NCBI RefSeq assembly: GCF_042186555.1
Contig: NC_133329.1
Span: forward strand, 190,685,206 to 190,749,205
From: Aquarana catesbeiana
Taxonomy: Eukaryota; Chordata; Amphibia; Anura; Ranidae
Length of the DNA stretch: 64,000 bases
Direction of reading: 5' to 3'
Part shown: in pieces, positions 57,398 to 64,000 of the stretch
How the letters are laid out: each line of letters begins with the position of its first letter
Position numbering within the stretch: position 1 is the stretch's first letter
Notes under the pieces: generated by a model
Told to the model about the DNA's origin: nothing
Seen by the model: the letters and a program-made list of their open reading frames with translations, nothing else
Databases searched by the model: none
Program-made: the position numbers and the translations under genes

Positions 57398-59036
57398 TAT
57401 TTATACCAGAGGACTGTATGGCAAGAGTTTGAATCGCCCCATCTGACTAGTGCCCAAAGAACATTCGTATTTCCTGACACCAAGGCTGTTTTTTTTTGTT
57501 CTTGCACTTGTATTCTCTCCAAAGTTCTTCTACAGATTAGGAACCGAATAATTAATCTGTTTATCTGTGTGATAATTACTTTATTGGGGGTTTTACTTGT
57601 TTCTAGTGTCCTCACCTTGGCCACTTCTTTCTAGGGATTAGCTGGTTTTAATGCTTATGTTGTCCCATTCCTATTGATGCTGATGGTTATCTCTGCTGTG
57701 AGTGGAACCTATATTTCTGTTGCTCCGTGGATGGTTCCAGGACTAACAATCGTGATATACTTATAGGGCGTACCTTGACACTTTTGGGCACAACTAGGGA
57801 CTAAGGATGTCAGGTGCTTCCTGAACACCTTCCCCTTTAATGCGTATGTAACCGTACTACTCGGGTCGACAGAAGATTACATCCGCAAATTTCCGTCAAC
57901 CTTAGCAGTTTCTTTTGACCCAGATGGTGTTAACAATGACCAACGAATGGTGTACCCATGTCCCACTCTTATAATAATGATACTGCAGCTTGTTGACTCT
58001 CTTTTAAAGATATGTTAAGAACTAATCAAGATTCTAATGCCCCTCCAACCCTTGCCTCCGATGTAATGAGGTCTCCACCTGCCAGACTGATTCCAGGAGT
58101 TTCTGTTTGTTATGCGCAGGTTTTGGGGTCCTATCCGTAAGAAGTGGTATTAGACTATTTATGATTGTTCTTGGACCTTAGTACCTCATTTGCCAACCGA
58201 GAAGGTGTCCTCTATAGTAGATAAATAGTTAATAGGTGGACAGACGAATAAATGCTTTATTGCCTATTGCCCCATCTTCTCACACACACACCAATGTTTC
58301 AGCTCTAAAATCTTCACTAAACCACATCCGTATAAGGACACTGAACAAATGTAGTCTTGATTGCACAAGCATACGATGGTTTAGGCCCCTTGCTCGTCTC
58401 CTTTGTTTAAACTTATGCTGGGTGACAAACTGATGTTGTAAAGTCTCAGTTGGGACTAAAGTATCCCTCCAGGTTTGTAAATAATGTTATATAGTTAGAT
58501 GTAAATTATTTCATTTCCCACATTTCATCAGCAGCCTTAAATATTATTTGTTGTTCAGTAATAGTGTTCACTCTATAATTACCAATAACCTTCACACGAT
58601 ATAACTGGCTGTTTATGAAGACCCATATAGTTTTATTCAACAGTTCTTATACTTTAGCATTTCCTCCTCCTGGTATTTTTTCCCCCTGCGGGAGTCAATT
58701 TTCAATATTCTTCTTACCTTTAACGATATAGGCAGGAAAAAGCACCTCTTACCGTCATCCGGCAGAACCTACGTCTTTTCTCAAGGTATGGCGATCCGGT
58801 GCCGGGTACATGCGTTCTCGGTAGGGGAGATCGTTCGAGGAATACTACAGCCTAAGGGGAACCCTGGTCAGCTGATCACTTACTGTCGGGTCCGTTCCGT
58901 CTGTTTGCCTTCGCGCTGACAGGCTCCGGTGGGGGGGGGGGGGGGAGGAGAGAATGGAGGTACCCTGTGAGTGAAGCGGCTGCCAATGCTGTTGATGGAG
59001 ATGGCTCACCTGTGTAATTTTCAGCAAAGTAGGCTT
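57398..59036 (-). promoter_or_regulatory. Putative LINE 5' untranslated region
   Basis: About 1.6 kb upstream of ORF1 with no reading frame of note. The outer end (58800-58990) is GC-rich, as LINE internal promoters often are, and contains a G run (58932-58945). The right boundary is set by the TTAA repeat at 59037. Extent is inferred from position only. Confidence 0.4.
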
Positions 59037-59905
59037 TTAACCACTTACCAACCCTAATACTTCGCTCCTACATGTAAAAGTCATTATTTGCTAGAAAATT
59101 ACACAGAACCCCCAAACGTTATGTTTTTTTTTTTAGCAGAGACCCTAGAGGATACAATGGCGGTCATTGCAACTTTTTATCTTGAACGGTATTTGCACAG
59201 CAATTTTTCAAACGCGTTTTTGTTTTTTGTTTTTTTTGAAAAAAAAAAAAAAGTTTCATGCTTTAAAAAAAAAAACAATTAGCCCAAGTTTTTTGCATAA
59301 TGTGAAAGATGAAGTTGCGCCAAGTAAATAGAAACCCAACATGTCACGCTTCAAAATTGCACACGCTCGTGTAATGGCGCCAAACTTCTGTACTTAAAAA
59401 TCCCCATAGGCGATGCTTTAAAAAATTTTACTGGTTACATGTTTTGAGTTAGAGGAGGTCTAGGGCTAGAACTATTGCTCTCGCTCTAACGTTCGCGGCG
59501 ACACCGCACATGTGTGGTTTCAACACAGTTTTCATATCTGGGCGGGACTTACATATGCGTTTTGCTTCTGTGTGCGAGCACCCGGGGAAAGGGGCACTTG
59601 ATTACATTTTTTTTTTTTTTTTTTTTTTTAATTTTACTTAAATTTTAATTTGACACTTTTAAAAAAAAATTTGATCACTTTTATTCCTATTACATGGAAT
59701 GTAAACATCCCTTGTAATAGAAATATGGTATGACCGGAGCTCTTTACAGTGAGATATGGGGTCAATAAGACCCCATATCTATATAAATGTGTATAAATGT
59801 GAATGGTTCCAAAATAGCGACAAAAGTGTCCGATCTGTCCGCCATAGTGTCGCAGTCACGATAAAAATTGCAGATTGCCGCCATTACTAGTCGCCTGACA
59901 AGTCG
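59037..59905 (+). repeat. TTAA-family repeat, long-form start
   Basis: Starts TTAACCACTTACCAACCC at 59037. Homologous to 7490-8000 and, inverted, to 950-1590. The right terminus was not found and the copy is lost after 'gccgccattactag' near 59897. Confidence 0.75.
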
Positions 59906-60010
59906 CCCCTGTGTGAACCGGCGCTTAGGAGAGAAATAAGGGTTTCGTGTTTAGCTAAATAGCCAAACAGAATCCACTGTTAGAGGGAAAGGGAGGTTAT
60001 TAACACAGGA

Positions 60011-60330
60011 ATTATTATTATTATCGGTACTTTTATAGCGCCGTCAGTTAACACAGCGCTTTACGTATATATTGTACATTCACATCAGTCCCTACCCTCA
60101 AGGAGCTTACAATCTAAGGTCCCTAACTCACATTCATGTACTAGGGCCAATTTAGACAGGATCCAATTAACCTACCAGCATGTCTTTGGAGTGTGGGAGG
60201 AAACCGCAGTAACTGGAGGAAACCCACGCAGGCACAGGGAGAACATGCAAACACCAGGCAGGTAGTGTCGTGGTTGGGATTCTTTTTACTGCTAGGCGAG
60301 AGTGCTACCCACTACACCACTGTGCCGCCC
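60011..60330 (-). mobile_element. V-SINE-like tRNA-derived SINE
   Basis: Read on minus from 60330: a tRNA-like head with a polymerase III A box TGGTGTAGTGG (60311-60321, in 'cccactacaccactg'), the conserved central block (antisense of 'gtgtgggaggaaaccgcagt' and 'acaaccagg'-flanked text), and a tail ending in ATT repeats at 60011-60025. The B box is damaged: where GGTTCGAATCC is expected only 'aaagaatcc' remains next to 'caaccacgac'. It could not be transcribed efficiently now. Confidence 0.8.
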
Positions 60331-61539
60331 AACGTATGTAGAAAACCTGTTGTAATAAAACGTTGCAAGCATCGCCTCCTGCGGCCCTCATATAAAGCAA
60401 AAATTGAGATTATTCGCGCACCCCTTCCAGCCGTTTAAGTGGTAGCATGAGCTCATATCATGAAAACGGCGTTAAGAGCATGTGGTAATTAAACATTGAA
60501 ACCCTGGTTATGTCAAATAACCTAATAAATCTGAATAGCCTGGAGGTAGCCAAACTCCTAAATGTTATAAACAACCCCCTAATATAAGCTAAAAGGCATC
60601 TTTGGCAATAATACATAGTAGAGCAAATTGTTTCAGATGCTAACAAGCATGGTCCGATACTACCCCGATGCTGAATTTTCCCAGAGGGTCACAGTTCGAC
60701 CAATTTGGAACAGGGGCATTTCAAAATTATATACGTGCACCTCCGCAGTTTATATGGGGAATTTAACATATATATAATCGGTCAAAATCCAGAGGTTATT
60801 CATGTATGCAGTTTTGGTCGACCTGTAGGCCCCGTATAGCAATCAAATATAGGTACTTGTGCAAAAAAAAAAAAGGTTGGTTGGTAAGAATACACATATA
60901 TAAGTAAGCATGTAACCCAATAAATGTTTCGGGATCCAGTTAAGGTACAAAGATGCCGGATATCTGAGACCAGTCGGGTGTGTTGGGGTTAAAGTCTTGA
61001 GACTTTTGGTGAGTTCCAGGATCTGATAATCTGTTGATTGGTGTCATCACAGTGTGGTTCCGACTGTACTACTGGATAGTGTCCAAGGATAAGAAATCTG
61101 TGGGAAAAAATTTCATCTTGGAAAGTCAAACATCTGTGAAAGGCAAAATGCCTCAGGGAAACAGGATTTTACACCCAAAATCAGGTCAAGGAGGGGGAGA
61201 GGTTGTAGATAACAGGTAAGTCAATGAGGCTCATGGCCTGTATAACAATAACGTGAGTTATCTCTTAAGATGACAATGGAGAGAGTCATTCCGGCATGTT
61301 ATCCAAAGCAACCTGCAACTACAGATCCATAAGAAAAGATTCAAGCATTGTAAAATAACTAGCTTGAATCAGGTGTTGTCTTGAGATCTAGATCCCTTGG
61401 CAGAATAAGGGGATTTGCCATAGCTGGGGCCTCTGCGTTTGTTGAATTTTGTTTTTTTTGGTGGAGGGAGGTTTGGAAGGGGATGCTTGAGGGGTATCAA
61501 GGGGAGAAGCTCCCTGTATGGGAATATGAAATTCCTTGT
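60331..61539 (-). other. Unclassified, probably downstream part of the second-family LINE
   Basis: On the minus strand this follows the ORF1 remnant. I could not identify endonuclease or RT motifs with confidence (a possible VVSDHACL lies near 60650). A short P-rich stretch follows ORF1 (61500-61380). Confidence 0.3.
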
Positions 61540-62290
61540 ACCATTCTGGCAGGTCGATTTAAGGGCAACTACAGTTTGCAAAAGGTTGGGGTGTCCTCAG
61601 GCATCCTCAGATAATATTGTTTGACCTAAAATGTGGCGTTCAGGGCCAAAGGAACGCGCCACCAATAGGGTATTTTTATCTCAGAGCAGCAAGTATGTTC
61701 TCGCCTGTTCTGAAGTGTAAAATGGGAGAGATCCTGGAATAGGGAGATTATGTTCATTATTATGTTCCGCCTATCATTGTGGGAAACAATGCAGGCAGCA
61801 TATAATGTCCCTCGGGGGTGCTGTGTCCGTGGGACGTGGATTCAGGGCCCTGTGTGCCCGCACAAAATCAATATCAGTGTCTTTAGTGCGTTCAAGCAAC
61901 TCGTTGAACACAACCTGAAGGGCTTGTTTAATTTGAGCAGACTCCACCATTTCAGGGATCCCCCTAACCCTGATATTTTGCCTTCTTCCCCTATTGTCAA
62001 GGTCCTCAAGGTGTTAACGAGAATTAGATGTGTGCCATTGGAAGAAACAATATTTACCAAGTTCTCCACAGCTCTATCCCGTTTGGCTTCAGCCCTCTCT
62101 GTGTGGGACAAACGGTCAGACAGGGACATGAGATCTGTTTATAAGTCTGTGATGGCTGAAAAAGTTTTTAATGTCAGCAGCAATTTGTCATCTGAGAGCT
62201 GCAGAGGGTGTAATCAGAGTCCTTTACCATGTCTTCTGAGGCCGATAGGGAGTCCTTACTGTGCTTTTCCTTGTGTCCCATCAGCGCCAT
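61540..62290 (-). pseudogene. LINE ORF1 remnant (second L1/Tx1 family)
   Basis: Starts MALMGHKEKHSKDSLSASED at 62290. After frameshifts it gives LMSLSDRLSHTERAEAKRDR (coiled-coil part, about 62130), then EDLDNRGRRQNIRVRGIPEM (about 61990), the signature of the ORF1 RRM-type domain, followed by VRAHRALNPRP near 61845. The C-terminal domain is recognisable near 61640-61540 (LRMPEDTPTFCKL). Clearly distinct from the ORF1 at 56351-57397. At least three frameshifts. Confidence 0.8.
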
Positions 62291-63400
62291 CTTGGCTGCA
62301 GAGCAGCTGCTTGTCTGGTGGATTTGGGATTGAAAAAGCTCCGATATACTGTGGGTTCCTGGTGTGGAGAATGCTCGGCGTTATCTGGAGCCAGGAGTTG
62401 TCTTAACCCGCTTGCCCATCGCCGTTGCTGTGAGGCTGAAACAGGTTGTTGTAGCTGTGGGTGTGTAGAGCTCAGCTAGGCAGCGTCCATTCCTGCTGTT
62501 CTCCAAGCCATGACCCTTTACCTTATTTTTCAATGCAACTTTCAACCTTTATTAAGCGTCTTCTCTGCAGACTTAGAGAAACGGAACACGGCTATCTCTT
62601 GGTTTGGTTGATGTAACGTCCTCAAAACAAACATCATGCCACGTCTCCCGTATCTTTTGCAGGCCTTGCCAGTTAAGTTACCTCAGACATTGCTTTTATA
62701 AGCTCCGATCAAATTTTATCAGATAAGTTTGGCAGGGTAGGCCTTCCGTCTCAAACTTGCACTTTTACAACGTCCCAAACTCCGAGGTGGAGTTGGTTTT
62801 CCTCACCCCGCTTTGTACTGCATGGTGGTTCACATGACTATAGGGTGGTTAGTGCAAACAATCCTCCCACAAATTATGGGTTTCTCTGGAGCAGGAATCT
62901 GTTAAGTCCCCTTAGCCATGGACAGGGGTTTGTTATTCCCGAATCCCGCCTCCACACCCCTTGATTGAAACAACACTACTGGAACTTCGCAAGTACTATA
63001 GAATGACAGAGACTTCTAGCTTCCCATCCCCCTTGACACTGATTATTGGCCACCCAGACTTTTGTTTCGGGTATTTCTGATAAAGCCTTTCAGCTGCAAC
63101 CGGAACATCGCCTAACTAGAGCTTCAGTCTTTCTGGGCTCATTTGTGGTGGATCAGCCTTTTCATCTTATATGGAACTCCTCAACTCTTTGGGCCTAGGC
63201 AGATTTGGCAGAAAATTTGGCAACTCTCATTTCCACCCGTCCACTTGTTTCCGCAGACAACCTACTTCATTTGAGGACCTTTGTCTGGGAGAAGAGCCCC
63301 TATGGATAGCTCTCTTACCGTATCTTGTTTGCTGTCACAGCCCAGCATTTTTCCCCCATTTGCGCAAATGGGGGAAAAAGGCCTTAACGCTACATTCTCG
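62291..63400. other. No gene recognised; possible LINE 5' region
   Basis: Upstream of the ORF1 at 62290 on the minus strand, so partly its leader. No long frame, and no second copy in the window. Confidence 0.3.
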
Positions 63401-63407
63401 GAAGAGA

Positions 63408-63443
63408 AGGCCTTAAGGAGCGCATGCTCCGCAAACGCGTCGC
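63408..63443 (+). other. Hammerhead-like / Penelope-type motif
   Basis: 'aaggccttaaggagcgcat' followed by 'gctccgcaaacgcgtcg'. The shape (CTGAGGAGC stem-loop GCTCCGCGAAACGCGT) is a recurrent pLTR motif of Penelope-like elements as I remember it. Here the core has CTTAAGG and GCAAAC, so self-cleavage is unlikely. Confidence 0.35.
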
Positions 63444-63605
63444 CTATTGGTCCACTGTCTCAACCGGAAGTGACGTCATCCCCCAGTTTCCTGTGTGCTC
63501 GCGATCCAGGAAACATCGGCAACCCGCTCCACTTAACCAGCATTCAGCCACGGATGGACTCCCTCCCGCACGGCTGTTCTCCCACAACTGACACTGCAAC
63601 TGCCT

Positions 63606-64000
63606 GTTTTTTTTTTTTTTTTCCATTAAAAGATTTCTTAAAGCTTAAACAGGTTAACAATCAAAGCCACATTTCAGAATCCGTATAGTACATGTGCACA
63701 TATTGTCATATAAACAGCAGAAAAGCAGGCTATTTACTAAACTTAGCTATAGCATATGGTCCACATGTAACAACTATGTCCCTCAATAGTGGAATGTGTG
63801 CAAAAAGCGAGATCCTGTTGAGGGTCCATCTTTAACCAGCTGGGCATCTGAAATTAATTTAGTTTACACAACAAGCGCATCTGGTCTCTCAACTTTGATT
63901 GCTCATAAACATAAAGATTTAGTATGATAGAGTAGAGGAAATGAAGGTGAACACAGAAGGGGGATGTAGAACAAGTTACCTGAAGTTAATAAGAACTCTC
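63606..64000 (-). mobile_element. Possible 3' end of another LINE
   Basis: A 16-base T run (63606-63622) followed by 'ccattaaaagatttctta' has the look of an antisense poly-A tail plus 3' UTR. No coding sequence in the 380 bp available. Confidence 0.35.

Larger units (their letters stand above)
51700..59036 (-). mobile_element. Almost full-length L1/Tx1-type LINE, disrupted
   Basis: Minus-strand order: 5' untranslated region (about 59030-57398), ORF1 (57397-56351), ORF2 (56006 to about 52100), 3' region to about 51700. It is split by a TTAA element (53632-54433) and a Harbinger-like MITE (52867-53215). The hAT-like MITE at 51492 may lie in its tail. The left boundary is uncertain. The only copy here with a recognisable ORF1, ORF2 and long leader. 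Confidence 0.8.

Noticed and set aside
60280..60330. tRNA gene on the minus strand
   Set aside because: The A box belongs to a SINE head followed by the V-SINE core. No acceptor stem or intact B box.

Overview
The window looks like intronic or intergenic DNA from a large, repeat-saturated anuran amphibian genome. A ranid-type frog is the best guess. This rests on the mix of mobile elements: several Tc1-like families, three DIRS tyrosine-recombinase retrotransposons, at least six L1/Tx1-type LINE copies, Penelope-like remnants, a piggyBac remnant, palindromic MITEs, and a very abundant TTAA-ended repeat that I recall from ranid genomic sequence. The species call is inference; the element calls rest on motifs read in the sequence.

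Only one piece of host coding sequence is convincing: a 34-nt exon at 22223-22256 (+). It has a polypyrimidine/AG acceptor and a GTAAGT donor, and reads DAGKSTIGGQIM, the P-loop of translation release factor eRF3 (GSPT1). Everything else I can identify is repeat, so the flanks are probably very large introns of that gene.

Layout. 1-3.1 kb: long composite TTAA-type repeat, minus strand, with a palindrome. 3.1-5.8 kb: two abutting Tc1-like remnants, one split by a hairpin MITE. 6.4-10.4 kb: antisense LINE remnant broken up by a MITE carrying an 18-bp minisatellite, TTAA repeats, Tc1 debris and (TA)n. 10.97-21.2 kb: two adjoining DIRS elements, the second split inside its recombinase by a TTAA element with a perfect TTAA duplication. 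21.65-24.8 kb: Harbinger-type MITE, the eRF3 exon, TTAA repeat, Tc1 fragment and Penelope fragment. 25.3-35.4 kb: a nearly complete DIRS element with inverted terminal repeats, itself split by a 4.4-kb LINE with a target-site duplication. 35.4-42.0 kb: three Tc1-like elements with a LINE and a TTAA MITE nested in them, and a CA/CT satellite. 42.34-45.60 kb: a 3.26-kb satellite almost devoid of A on the plus strand, ending in about 49 copies of a 24-bp unit. 46-51 kb: Penelope-like debris, a piggyBac transposase remnant and a long inverted repeat. 51.7-59.0 kb: an almost full-length minus-strand LINE with ORF1 and ORF2, itself hit by three MITEs. 59.0-64 kb: TTAA repeat, V-SINE-like element and parts of two more LINEs.

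The genes do not form a pathway. The biology here is the layered insertion history. Target-site duplications (TTAA, TTA, TA, 14 bp) let the order of several insertions be read directly. All mobile-element reading frames I examined carry stops, frameshifts or deletions, so none of these copies looks autonomous.
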